NCBI RefSeq assembly: GCF_900094545.1
Contig: NZ_FMAH01000025.1
Span: 1-64,000 of the forward strand
Direction: 5' to 3'
Origin: Martinezella miluonensis
Lineage (GTDB): Bacteria; Pseudomonadota; Alphaproteobacteria; Rhizobiales; Rhizobiaceae
DNA length: 64,000 nucleotides
The notes under the pieces are model-generated. The model made no database searches. It was not told where the DNA came from and saw nothing but the letters and a program-made list of their open reading frames with translations. Position numbers and translations under genes: made by a program. Positions 26,511 to 34,476 of the stretch are shown piece after piece (the first letter of the stretch is position 1; every line of letters starts with the position of its first letter).

Positions 26511-28766
26511 ATGGGACAAAATCTTACTCCGCCGTCCGGTGATGGCGACCATATCCTTCCGGTCGATCTGAAGGCCGCGCTCGAAGAGCGCTATCTGGCC
26601 TATGCACTGTCGACGATCACGCAACGCGCGCTTCCCGACGTCCGCGACGGGTTGAAGCCGGTGCATCGCCGCATCGTTTACGCGATGAGCGAGATGGGCC
26701 TTCGCCCCAACGCCGCGTTCCGCAAATGCGCCAAGATCGTCGGCGAGGTGATGGGTAACTACCACCCGCATGGCGACCAATCGATCTACGATGCGCTGGC
26801 GCGCCTCGCGCAGGATTTCTCGCAGCGCTACACGCTGGTGAACGGCCAGGGCAATTTCGGCAATATCGACGGCGATAGCCCGGCTGCGATGCGTTACACC
26901 GAATCCAAGATGACGGCGGTTTCCGAACTGCTGCTCGAAGGTATCGACCAGGACGCGGTGGATTTCCGCGACACCTACGACGAGTCGAATTCCGAGCCAA
27001 TCGTATTGCCGGGCGCTTTCCCCAATCTGCTCGCCAACGGCTCCTCCGGCATCGCCGTCGGCATGGCGACCTCCATCCCGTCTCACAATGCCCACGAGAT
27101 CTGCGACGCCGCGCTGCATCTGATCAAGGATCGCGATGCCACTGTCGAGAAACTGGTGGAGCTGTACATTCCCGGTCCCGACTTTCCGACCGGCGGCATC
27201 ATCATCGACGATCGCCGGAGCATTATCGAAAGCTACAAGACCGGCCGTGGCGGTTTCCGCGTCCGCTCCAAATGGGAGATCGAGGACCTCGGTCGCGGCG
27301 GCTACCAGATCGTCATTACCGAAATTCCCTTCCAGGTGCAGAAGTCGCGGCTGATCGAGAAGATCGCCGAGTTGCTTTTGGCGCGCAAGCTGCCGCTGCT
27401 CGAGGACATCCGCGATGAATCCGCCGAGGATATCCGCGTCGTCCTGATACCGAAGAGCCGCACTGTCGACGCGACGATCCTGATGGAATCGATGTTCAAG
27501 CTGACGGAGCTGGAGAGCCGCTTCCCGCTCAACATGAATGTTCTGTCCATGGGCCGCATTCCCAAGGTCATGGCCCTGAACGAGGTGCTGAAGGAGTGGC
27601 TGGATCACCGTCGCGAAGTCCTGCTGCGCCGCTCGCGTTTCCGGCTCGCTGCGATCGAAAAGCGGCTCGAAATTCTCGGCGGCTTGCTGATTGCCTATCT
27701 CAACATCGATGAGGTCATCGCCATCATCCGCGAGGAGGATGAGCCGAAGCCCGTGATGATGGAGCGGTTTGGCCTCACGGACAATCAGGTTGAGGCGATC
27801 CTCAACATGAGGCTGCGCTCCTTGCGCAAGCTGGAAGAGTTCGAGATCCGCAAGGAATTCGACGGTCTGACCAAGGAAAAGGCCGATATTGAGGCACTGC
27901 TCGCCTCGGAAGAAAAGCAGTGGCAGACGGTTTCCTGGGAAATCGGCGAGGTGAAGAAGAAATTCGCCAAGGCCACGGAAATCGGCCGTCGCCGTACGCA
28001 GTTTGCCGAAGCGCCTGAAGCCGACGATGCCGCCATCCAGCAGGCGATGATTGAGAAGGAGCCGATCACGGTCGTCGTCTCGGAAAAGGGATGGATCCGC
28101 GCCCTGAAGGGCCATATTTCGGATACCTCGTCACTCACCTTCAAGGAGGGCGACGGTCTCAAGGTTGCTTTCCCGGCACAGACCACGGACAAGATCCTGA
28201 TCATTACGACGGGCGGCAAGGCCTATACGCTCGGCGGTGACAAGCTGCCCGGCGGCCGTGGTCACGGCGAGCCCTTGCGCATCATGGTCGATATGGAAAA
28301 CGATCAGGACGTGCTGACGGCCTTCGTCCACGATCCCCAACGCAAGCAACTGATTGCTTCCACTGCAGGTAACGGCTTCATCGTGGCTGAGGCGGAACTG
28401 GTCGCCAATACCCGCAAGGGCAAGCAGATCATGAACGTCTCCTATCCCGACGAGACCAAGCTTCTGGTACCGGTTTCCGGCGATCATGTCGCTGTGGTCG
28501 GCGAGAACCGCAAGATGGTCCTCTTCCCACTCTCGCAGGTGCCTGAGATGTCGCGTGGCAAGGGCGTGCGCCTTCAGAAATACAAGGATGGCGGCATTTC
28601 CGACATCCGCTGCTTCGTCATCGCCGATGGCCTGACCTGGGAAGACAGCGCTGGCCGCACCTTCACCAAGAGCAAGGATGAACTGACGGAGTGGCTGGGT
28701 GATCGCGCCGGCGTCGGCAGAGCCGTGCCGAAGGGCTTCCCCAGAAGCGGCAGGTTTTCGGGGTGA
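26511..28766 (+). CDS. parC: DNA topoisomerase IV subunit A
   Basis: This 751-aa protein decatenates replicated chromosomes with ParE. The catalytic tyrosine is Tyr129 in AAMRYTE. The quinolone region reads HPHGDQSIYDALAR (about 86-99). The C-terminal beta-pinwheel has the short ParC form and lacks the GyrA-box, which separates it from GyrA. No start ambiguity was seen. parE is not in the window. Confidence 0.95.
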   Translation: MGQNLTPPSGDGDHILPVDLKAALEERYLAYALSTITQRALPDVRDGLKPVHRRIVYAMSEMGLRPNAAFRKCAKIVGEVMGNYHPHGDQSIYDALARLAQDFSQRYTLVNGQGNFGNIDGDSPAAMRYTESKMTAVSELLLEGIDQDAVDFRDTYDESNSEPIVLPGAFPNLLANGSSGIAVGMATSIPSHNAHEICDAALHLIKDRDATVEKLVELYIPGPDFPTGGIIIDDRRSIIESYKTGRGGFRVRSKWEIEDLGRGGYQIVITEIPFQVQKSRLIEKIAELLLARKLPLLEDIRDESAEDIRVVLIPKSRTVDATILMESMFKLTELESRFPLNMNVLSMGRIPKVMALNEVLKEWLDHRREVLLRRSRFRLAAIEKRLEILGGLLIAYLNIDEVIAIIREEDEPKPVMMERFGLTDNQVEAILNMRLRSLRKLEEFEIRKEFDGLTKEKADIEALLASEEKQWQTVSWEIGEVKKKFAKATEIGRRRTQFAEAPEADDAAIQQAMIEKEPITVVVSEKGWIRALKGHISDTSSLTFKEGDGLKVAFPAQTTDKILIITTGGKAYTLGGDKLPGGRGHGEPLRIMVDMENDQDVLTAFVHDPQRKQLIASTAGNGFIVAEAELVANTRKGKQIMNVSYPDETKLLVPVSGDHVAVVGENRKMVLFPLSQVPEMSRGKGVRLQKYKDGGISDIRCFVIADGLTWEDSAGRTFTKSKDELTEWLGDRAGVGRAVPKGFPRSGRFSG

Positions 28767-28788
28767 GGAGCGGTCGGGCGAAGACCGG

Positions 28789-28813
28789 GCGATCGGCCCA
28801 GTGGGTCGATCGC
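28789..28813. terminator. Strong GC-rich hairpin after parC
   Basis: GCGATCGGCCC and GGGTCGATCGC pair over 11 bp (one G-T) around an AGT loop. No T-run follows, so it is a 3'-end structure or a factor-dependent stop rather than a classic terminator. It lies between the convergent parC and doc genes. Confidence 0.45.
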
Positions 28814-28912
28814 AGCGACGAACGCCCTGAGCCCTAGCGAAGTGCCGGGTGGCAGGCCGTCTGGACGGCGAAGAGCCTGAGTCTTGAAGGAGCTGGTCGG
28901 TGCCTGAACGAT

Positions 28913-29302
28913 TCAATCACCGTAGGGAACACAGACGTCTCGCAGGAAATGTGTCGCTCCCTCTTCATCGATTTCTCCGGCGGCCACTGCTACGACGAAG
29001 CTGTAAAGATTGGCGTCCGTCGTTTGAATTCGGTAGCCGTTGTCCATAAGAAAGACTGCCGTCGCCACGATGGCGATGCGTTTGTTACCATCTATGAAGG
29101 CATGGTTTTTCACCAGCCCAAATAGATAGGCCGCTGCCAGCTCGATGATATCATCGCTGCCGTATTGGGCTTTGTTAATCGGGCGTGCCAAGGCGGATTC
29201 GAGAGAACCTTCGTCTCGTAGGCCACGGGAGCCGCCGAACCTTTTGATCTGCATCCTGTGCAATTGTTCGATGAGCGGCCTAGTCAGGAAAATAAATGGC
29301 AT
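28913..29302 (-). CDS. doc: Doc-family toxin (death-on-curing, Fic fold)
   Basis: This 129-aa protein has the Doc version of the Fic motif, HAFIDGNKR at about residues 67-75. The Lys in place of the canonical Gly marks the kinase-type Doc toxins that phosphorylate EF-Tu. The N-terminal stretch and the DEGSLESALARP segment (near 30-41) match the type II TA 'death-on-curing' family. Its ATG overlaps the antitoxin stop by one base (TAATG), so the two are translationally coupled. Chromosomal maintenance or phage-related roles are possible. Confidence 0.92.
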   Translation of the reverse strand: MPFIFLTRPLIEQLHRMQIKRFGGSRGLRDEGSLESALARPINKAQYGSDDIIELAAAYLFGLVKNHAFIDGNKRIAIVATAVFLMDNGYRIQTTDANLYSFVVAVAAGEIDEEGATHFLRDVCVPYGD

Positions 29303-29523
29303 TACTCCGCCAGCTTCTTGAGTGCCACTTTATACTGATCCATGAAACGCTGTGCGTGTTCTATTTGACGCGCAAAGTCCGCGTCGGTTGGCTGCATGAG
29401 CAGTCCGCCATCTTTCAGGCTGAGTTCTAGTGTGTCGCCAGTGCCGAGCCCCAGCTGGTCGAGAACTTCCTTCGGAATAATCACGCCTTCGGAATTGCCG
29501 ATCTTGCGGATAGTGACGTTCAT
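29302..29523 (-). CDS. AbrB/MazE-family antitoxin
   Basis: This 73-aa protein has a swapped-hairpin AbrB DNA-binding domain at residues 1-47 (VTIRKIGNSEGVIIPKEVL). A C-terminal tail of about 25 residues is the expected toxin-neutralising segment. An AGGAAAC ribosome site precedes the ATG. It lies directly upstream of doc, with a 29-bp operator-like palindrome 11 bp before its start. Doc is classically paired with Phd; an AbrB-type partner is a known but less common combination. Confidence 0.9.
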   Translation of the reverse strand: MNVTIRKIGNSEGVIIPKEVLDQLGLGTGDTLELSLKDGGLLMQPTDADFARQIEHAQRFMDQYKVALKKLAE

Positions 29524-29533
29524 GTCTTGGTTT

Positions 29534-29562
29534 CCTATGTAATAACCCAGTTATAACATAGG
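29534..29562 (-). promoter_or_regulatory. Operator palindrome of the AbrB-Doc module
   Basis: CCTATGTAATAAC and GTTATAACATAGG form 13-bp arms with one mismatch around CCA. It contains TATGTT/TATAAC-like -10 sequences on the minus strand and sits just before the antitoxin. Autorepression by antitoxin or TA complex is the expected role. Confidence 0.75.
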
Positions 29563-29574
29563 GTGCTTGTTGCT

Positions 29575-30471
29575 TCAATGCGCAAGGCCCTGCGCGGCAA
29601 CTGCCGCTCTCGCCTTCACCCGCGCCTGCCACAGCGAATGGGTGGCGAGCGCCAGGATGAGTATCGCGCCGCCGGCCAGCGTCATGTTGGCGGGCGCCTC
29701 GGCGAAGATCAGCCAGACCCAGATTGGTGCTAGGATCGTTTCCAAGAGATAGAACATTGCGACTTCCGGCGCAGTGAGAAAGCGTGTGCCTGTCGCGAGG
29801 CACCAGAAGGAGAGGGGCATCAGCACGCCGCCATCGAGCAGGATCCAGCCGGGGTGATCGATGGAAAAGCCGGTTGGCAGCATATGATAGAGTCCCACGA
29901 CGGCGGGAAGGGCGGCGGCCAGCAGCGAGGCGAAGCCCATATCCCGCCGGGAGGCGCGGCTGATGGTGATGGCGCAGGCGCTGGAAAGCGATGCGAGCAC
30001 GGAGAGTGCGTCACCGAGCAGATGGCCAGCTTCCATGCCATCCCCAACGATCAGACCGACCCCGAGGATCATGACGGCCATGGTGATGAATGTCGAAAGG
30101 GCCGGGCGCTCCTTGAGGAAGATCCAGGAAAGCAGCGCGGTGAACATCGGGTTGAGGGCGATGATGAACACCACGTTCGCCGCCGTCGTGTAATAGACGG
30201 CGAGAAGAAAGCAGATCGTCGTCAAACCATAGAAGAAGCCGACGGGAATTCCGAGCCAGCCCGGCAGTACGTGTCGCACCGAGCCGGTGACGCGCCGGAT
30301 GACGAAGAGAGCGGTAATCGCCGCGATGACGGTCGCCAGGCTGCGGGCCGATAGCACCGACCAGACCTCGCCGCTGGAAAGCCGGATCAGCGGTATGTCC
30401 ATCGACAGGACCAAGCCGCCGAACGTGGTCAGCAATAGGCCTTTCCTGTGGTCGGAGAGATTGGCGAACAT
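29575..30471 (-). CDS. EamA/DMT-family transporter
   Basis: This 298-aa inner-membrane protein has about ten hydrophobic helices arranged as two EamA repeats (about 10-140 and 150-285). The first repeat ends with the usual FLKERP segment near 120-125 and the second with a similar FAEAP loop. Such proteins export amino acids or other small metabolites. Its ATG directly abuts the stop of bpt, so the two form an operon; no functional link is known. Substrate unknown. Confidence 0.85.
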   Translation of the reverse strand: MFANLSDHRKGLLLTTFGGLVLSMDIPLIRLSSGEVWSVLSARSLATVIAAITALFVIRRVTGSVRHVLPGWLGIPVGFFYGLTTICFLLAVYYTTAANVVFIIALNPMFTALLSWIFLKERPALSTFITMAVMILGVGLIVGDGMEAGHLLGDALSVLASLSSACAITISRASRRDMGFASLLAAALPAVVGLYHMLPTGFSIDHPGWILLDGGVLMPLSFWCLATGTRFLTAPEVAMFYLLETILAPIWVWLIFAEAPANMTLAGGAILILALATHSLWQARVKARAAVAAQGLAH

Positions 30472-31251
30472 TCAGCGGGCGTTGTCTTTGTCGCCGTCTA
30501 TGGCGGGATCGAACCGCTCCCAGCCGCGCGGGGTTAGGTGCTCCTGCGGTTGGAAGCGTGTCTTATAATCCATCTTGCGCGATCCCCTGACCCAATAGCC
30601 GAGGTAGACGTGTGGCAATCCCAGCGCCTTCGCTCGCTTGATGTGATCGAGGATCATGAAGGTGCCGAGCGATCGTTGATCGAGATCAGGGTTGAAGTAG
30701 GAATAGACCATCGACAGCCCATCGCTCATCACGTCGGTCAAGGCTGCCGCTAGAAGCTCGCCTTTCGGGCGCTGTTCCAATCCCGAACCTTCTTCGCGGC
30801 GACGATACTCGATGATGCGGGTGTTGACATGCGTGTCTTCGACCATGATCGCGTAGTCGAGCACAGTCATATCGGACATGCCGCCCTGTTGGTGGCGGTA
30901 GTCGAGGTATCGGCGGAAGAGGGAATATTGTTCGCTGGAGGGCTGTGCCGGAAATTCGGTAGCGATGACGTCGTTATTCGCCGCCAGCACGCGCTTCATC
31001 GAACGGCTGGCCTCGAATTCCTGGGCGAGGATGCGGACCGATATGCAGGCGCGGCAGGCTTCGCAGGCGGGGCGATAGGCGATGTTCTGTGAGCGCCTGA
31101 AGCCGCCCTGGGTCAGGATATCGTTCATCTCCGCCGCACGCGGGCCGACAAGGTGCGTGAAGACCTTGCGCTCCATCTCGTGCGGCAAGTACGGGCAGGT
31201 AGCCGGTGCCGTCAGATAAAACTGCGGAGATGGCGTCGACTGCGTATTCAT
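30472..31251 (-). CDS. bpt: Leucyl/arginyl-tRNA-protein transferase Bpt
   Basis: This 259-aa enzyme adds an amino acid (Leu in the bacterial Bpt type) to proteins with N-terminal Asp or Glu, sending them to ClpAP through the N-end rule. The N-terminal CPYLPHEMERKVFTHL (about 19-34) and the cysteine pair PACEACRACISVR (about 61-73) are ATE_N motifs. The C-terminal ATE domain ends with GYWVRGSRKMDYK. It shares an operon with the EamA transporter. The promoter should lie in the 183-bp region to 31434. Confidence 0.93.
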   Translation of the reverse strand: MNTQSTPSPQFYLTAPATCPYLPHEMERKVFTHLVGPRAAEMNDILTQGGFRRSQNIAYRPACEACRACISVRILAQEFEASRSMKRVLAANNDVIATEFPAQPSSEQYSLFRRYLDYRHQQGGMSDMTVLDYAIMVEDTHVNTRIIEYRRREEGSGLEQRPKGELLAAALTDVMSDGLSMVYSYFNPDLDQRSLGTFMILDHIKRAKALGLPHVYLGYWVRGSRKMDYKTRFQPQEHLTPRGWERFDPAIDGDKDNAR

Positions 31252-31434
31252 CTGCCGTTGATTGCCCTTCTTTCGGCATTGGCGTTTTCACAAGCATGGC
31301 CCAAGTTTGGAAAACGTCAACTACGTCCTTTGCTAAAGATCACAGTTTCCTAATTGACCAGACAAGATAATGCCACCCTGCAGCACCAATCAGTGGTGCA
31401 GGGAATCTGTATGGCATGAGGGGCTGCCTTGGTG

Positions 31435-31893
31435 TTAAACCGTGCGGGCGATGACCGTGCCGAGCAGCAGGTCATGGATCAGGCGGCTGCGGTCGGTGAA
31501 GAGGCCTGCCAGCAGGATCAGCGGTGTCAGCACCGAGTTCAGGATCCAGAACAGCGCGAGATGAACGATCGCCGTCAGGAAGTCCATGCGGCGGCCATCG
31601 ACGCGCACCATGGTGATGCCCATGGCACGCATGCCGAGCGAAGCCTGGTAGGGGCCGCCAAGCGTCCAGCCGAAATATAGTCCGGCCACAAGGATGAAGA
31701 GCACCGGATAGAGGACGAAACCGAGGCCCAGCGTCAGGATCGACACGAAAAACAGAAGCACCGCTGCCGGAATGCAGAGCAGGGCCACGATGATGTAGTC
31801 AACGATGAAGGCGAAGACGCGCCGGCTCAGCACGCCACTATAGGCGCGCCAGTCATCCGGTGCTGCGTAAAGCGGGCTGGGGTTCAGGCTCAT
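31435..31893 (-). CDS. RDD-family membrane protein
   Basis: This 152-aa protein has the RDD signature: Arg in LSRRVFAFIVD, then Asp-Asp in DYIIVALL, with three to four membrane helices (about 28-50, 55-80, 110-135). AAGGAGG before the ATG at 31893 is a strong ribosome site, so longer upstream frames were rejected. It lies 88 bp downstream of hemB on the same strand and may share its transcript. Function unknown; some RDD proteins are Na+/H+ antiporters. Confidence 0.85.
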   Translation of the reverse strand: MSLNPSPLYAAPDDWRAYSGVLSRRVFAFIVDYIIVALLCIPAAVLLFFVSILTLGLGFVLYPVLFILVAGLYFGWTLGGPYQASLGMRAMGITMVRVDGRRMDFLTAIVHLALFWILNSVLTPLILLAGLFTDRSRLIHDLLLGTVIARTV

Positions 31894-31981
31894 CGTTTTC
31901 CTCCTTGGGGAAACATTTGCCGAACATATGGTATCCGGGCCTGCAAATACAATAAGCAGGCCACCGGCGCGCGGCTTGAAA

Positions 31982-32995
31982 CTATTTTTTCGCCAGCTGC
32001 CTTGCGACATCCATCGCGAAATAGGTGAGGATGCCATCGCAACCGGCGCGCTTGAAGGCGAGCAGGGTTTCAAGCATCACCTTGTCGCCGTCGATCCAGC
32101 CGTTGGCAGCCGCGGCCTTGATCATCGCGTATTCGCCGGAGACCTGATAGGCGAAGGTCGGAAGGCCGAACGCCTCCTTCAGCCGCCAACAGACATCGAG
32201 ATAGGGCAGGCCGGGCTTGACCATCAGCATATCGGCGCCTTCCTCGACGTCGAGCGCGGCGTCACGCACGGCCTCGGTGCCGTTGGCCGGATCGATGTAA
32301 TAGGTCTTCTTGTCGCCCTTCAGCAGGCCGCCGGTCGAAATCGCCTCACGGTAGGGGCCGTAGAAGGCCGAGCTGAATTTTGTCGCGTAGCTCATGATGC
32401 CGACATTCTGATGGCCGGCGGCGTCGAGCGCTTGGCGAATCGCACCGATGCGCCCGTCCATCATTTCCGAGGGCGCGATGATGTCGGAACCTGCGTCGGC
32501 CTGATAGACGGCCGCCTGCGCCACTTGATCCACCGTCTCGTCGTTGACGATTTCGTTGCCGCGCAGGATGCCGTCATGGCCGTGGCTGGTGAAGGGGTCG
32601 AGGGCGACGTCGGTAATGACGCCAATGTTCGGTACGGCCTTCTTGATAGCGGCGCTGGCAAGATTGATGAGGTTGTTCTTCTCGAGACTGTTCGAGCCGG
32701 TCTCGTCGCGCAGCGCCATTTCTATGTTCGGGAAAGTGGCAAGAGCCGGGATGCCGAGATCGGCCGCTTCCTTAGCCGCCTCCACGGCTTTGTCCACGGT
32801 CATGCGGTTCACGCCGGGCATGGCCGGGATCGGCTCCAGGATGCCTGTGCCGGGAATGAGGAAGATCGGCCAGATCAGATCGTCGACCGTCAGCCTGTTT
32901 TCCTGCACGAGGCGGCGCGTCCAGTCGGCCTTGCGGTTGCGTCGCATGCGGCGATGTCCGGTGATCTCGTCAACGAGATGCGTCTTGTTTTCCAT
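31982..32995 (-). CDS. hemB: Delta-aminolevulinic acid dehydratase (porphobilinogen synthase)
   Basis: This 337-aa enzyme condenses two ALA molecules to porphobilinogen for haem. The Schiff-base lysines are in MSYATKFSSAFYGP and MVKPGLPYLD. The metal-binding region reads DVALDPFTSHGHDG, with Asp/Ala where zinc enzymes have Cys, so it is of the magnesium-dependent, zinc-independent type usual in rhizobia. An allosteric Mg site is expected. Rhizobial hemB supplies haem for respiration and symbiotic haem proteins. Confidence 0.96.
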   Translation of the reverse strand: MENKTHLVDEITGHRRMRRNRKADWTRRLVQENRLTVDDLIWPIFLIPGTGILEPIPAMPGVNRMTVDKAVEAAKEAADLGIPALATFPNIEMALRDETGSNSLEKNNLINLASAAIKKAVPNIGVITDVALDPFTSHGHDGILRGNEIVNDETVDQVAQAAVYQADAGSDIIAPSEMMDGRIGAIRQALDAAGHQNVGIMSYATKFSSAFYGPYREAISTGGLLKGDKKTYYIDPANGTEAVRDAALDVEEGADMLMVKPGLPYLDVCWRLKEAFGLPTFAYQVSGEYAMIKAAAANGWIDGDKVMLETLLAFKRAGCDGILTYFAMDVARQLAKK

Positions 32996-33139
32996 GATGC
33001 CGCCATCCTTCTTCGTCTAATTAAGGCCTATTATATAGAGAGCGTACCTATCACGCTGTCCCCAGGATTCAAAAGCGGGCGAAAGGCCGCAGCCAAGATC
33101 TCTCTGGCGAGGCATGAGCCTCCTACGTATTGTTCGCGC

Positions 33140-33580
33140 ATGGAACCTGATTCTTCGACCGTACCCAAGAATACGCTGACGGACATGCTGTTCGTGCTGT
33201 TCCTGCGGCTGATCGCGATTGCCTGCTTCTGGCTCGGCCTGCAATATTGGGCGATGCTGGTCGGCTATTCGCTGGATGGTCATGCCCGCTTCGATCTTCT
33301 CAATCTGCCCTGGAAAGTTGCCGGCGCCGGGCTTGCCGTCGTCTTCCCGGTCGCAGCACTCGGATTGTGGCTTACCGTATCCTGGGGACCGGTCATGTGG
33401 GTGCTCGCTGCAGGCGGGCAGGGATTGATGTATGGCGTGTGGCCGGAGGTGTTCGGATCCAATCCGCTGATCATGATCTTGCATGCCTGCGTCGCCGTGC
33501 TTTATTGCCTCTTCCGCGTCCTGTTGTGGCAGGAAAAGCGCCGGCGCCGTCGCCAGCAGGTAATGGTTGATTTACCCTGA
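33140..33580 (+). CDS. Small integral membrane protein (DUF6163-like)
   Basis: This 146-aa protein has about four membrane helices (roughly 14-45, 58-78, 82-105, 110-130) and a very basic tail (KRRRRRQQ). The frame continues far upstream through hemB on the opposite strand, but coding character begins at MEPDSS. It is conserved in rhizobia at this place by memory; no function is known. It lies between hemB and ldtR on the ldtR strand. Confidence 0.7.
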   Translation: MEPDSSTVPKNTLTDMLFVLFLRLIAIACFWLGLQYWAMLVGYSLDGHARFDLLNLPWKVAGAGLAVVFPVAALGLWLTVSWGPVMWVLAAGGQGLMYGVWPEVFGSNPLIMILHACVAVLYCLFRVLLWQEKRRRRRQQVMVDLP

Positions 33581-33710
33581 GACAGCAACACTTCCTGGTA
33601 AGGTGCTGTTAAGCCTGCAGTTTAAGTAGAATTTTATGTGTATTCGATAGGGTCTCACTCAAGGCGGGAAGAAAACGACACCGCCAAACAAAACAGAGTG
33701 AGGCCAAGTC

Positions 33711-34229
33711 ATGATGAACACGAAAATCAAGCCGCAGGCAGTTGCGAACGCTCGGGACCAGCAGGTTGACGATATCCGGGCTCTCTACATGGAATCCCTC
33801 CACCTGGTCGAGCGTTTGCACCGCCGCCTGCTTGATGTCATTAAGGACGAGTTCGACCGCCAGGGTCGCGACGACGTCAACGCCGTCCAGGCGCTGCTCC
33901 TTTTCAACATCGGCAATTCCGAGCTGACGGCCGGCGAGCTGCGCTCCCGCGGGTTCTACCTCGGCTCCAACGTTTCCTATAACGTCAAGAAGCTGGTCGA
34001 CCTCGGCTTCATCAACCATCAGCGCTCACGCATCGACCGTCGCTCGGTTCGCATCAGCCTGACGGAAACCGGTCAGGATATCGCCGAAACCGTCGCCAAG
34101 CTCTATGAGCGCCACATCGGCTCGATCGACAAGGTCGGCGGCATCGGCACCGACGAATTCACCCAGATGAACAAGCTCCTGCAGCGCCTCGACCGCTTCT
34201 GGAACGACCAGATCCTGTATCGGCTGTAA
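33711..34229 (+). CDS. ldtR: MarR-family regulator LdtR
   Basis: This 172-aa winged-helix protein matches LdtR, the regulator described in Liberibacter and Sinorhizobium that activates the L,D-transpeptidase gene ldtP. The HTH is about 60-110 (AGELRSRGFYLGSNVSYNVKKLVDLGF), and the wing carries RSRIDRRSVRISLTE. Two ATG codons are adjacent, preceded by GAGG. Here ldtP lies 1.9 kb downstream instead of next door, because a low-GC segment intervenes. Confidence 0.92.
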   Translation: MMNTKIKPQAVANARDQQVDDIRALYMESLHLVERLHRRLLDVIKDEFDRQGRDDVNAVQALLLFNIGNSELTAGELRSRGFYLGSNVSYNVKKLVDLGFINHQRSRIDRRSVRISLTETGQDIAETVAKLYERHIGSIDKVGGIGTDEFTQMNKLLQRLDRFWNDQILYRL

Positions 34230-34236
34230 TCTAACC

Positions 34237-34258
34237 AAGCCGGCGTTCCCTCCGGCTT
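34237..34258 (+). terminator. Weak terminator after ldtR
   Basis: AAGCCGG and CCGGCTT form a 7-bp stem with an 8-base loop, followed by CTT. It ends 8-29 bases after the ldtR stop. Confidence 0.5.
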
Positions 34259-34279
34259 CTTAGAACCTCCAGACGCGTG

Positions 34280-34324
34280 AACGGGCGTAACGGTGTACGA
34301 ACAGTGTGCCGTTATGCCCGTTTT
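34280..34324 (+). repeat. 14-bp inverted repeat with T-run at the edge of the SIR2 islet
   Basis: AACGGGCGTAACGG (34280-34293) and CCGTTATGCCCGTT (34309-34322) pair with one G-T wobble around a 15-base loop, followed by TT. It may be a second terminator for ldtR or an end of the inserted segment. The 150 bases after it hold no convincing gene. Confidence 0.55.
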
Positions 34325-34476
34325 CGCGCAAGCCACGCTTCGGTCAATTCAATTTGGATCTGCGATACTTGGTTCGGGCCAGGCGAATGGTTTGGGCGAG
34401 GATCTCAATGGCAGCAAGAAGCCACCGCCTTGCGCCGCCGTTGTTATGGGCAAGCCGCGCGTAGTGGTTGATGCAA

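Noticed and set aside
26502..28115. Long minus-strand frame opposite parC
   Set aside because: Antisense shadow; composition is Asp/His/Arg-biased as expected for a reverse frame.
31928..33139. Long plus-strand open frame across hemB
   Set aside because: It is antisense to hemB; only the part from 33140 has its own coding character.
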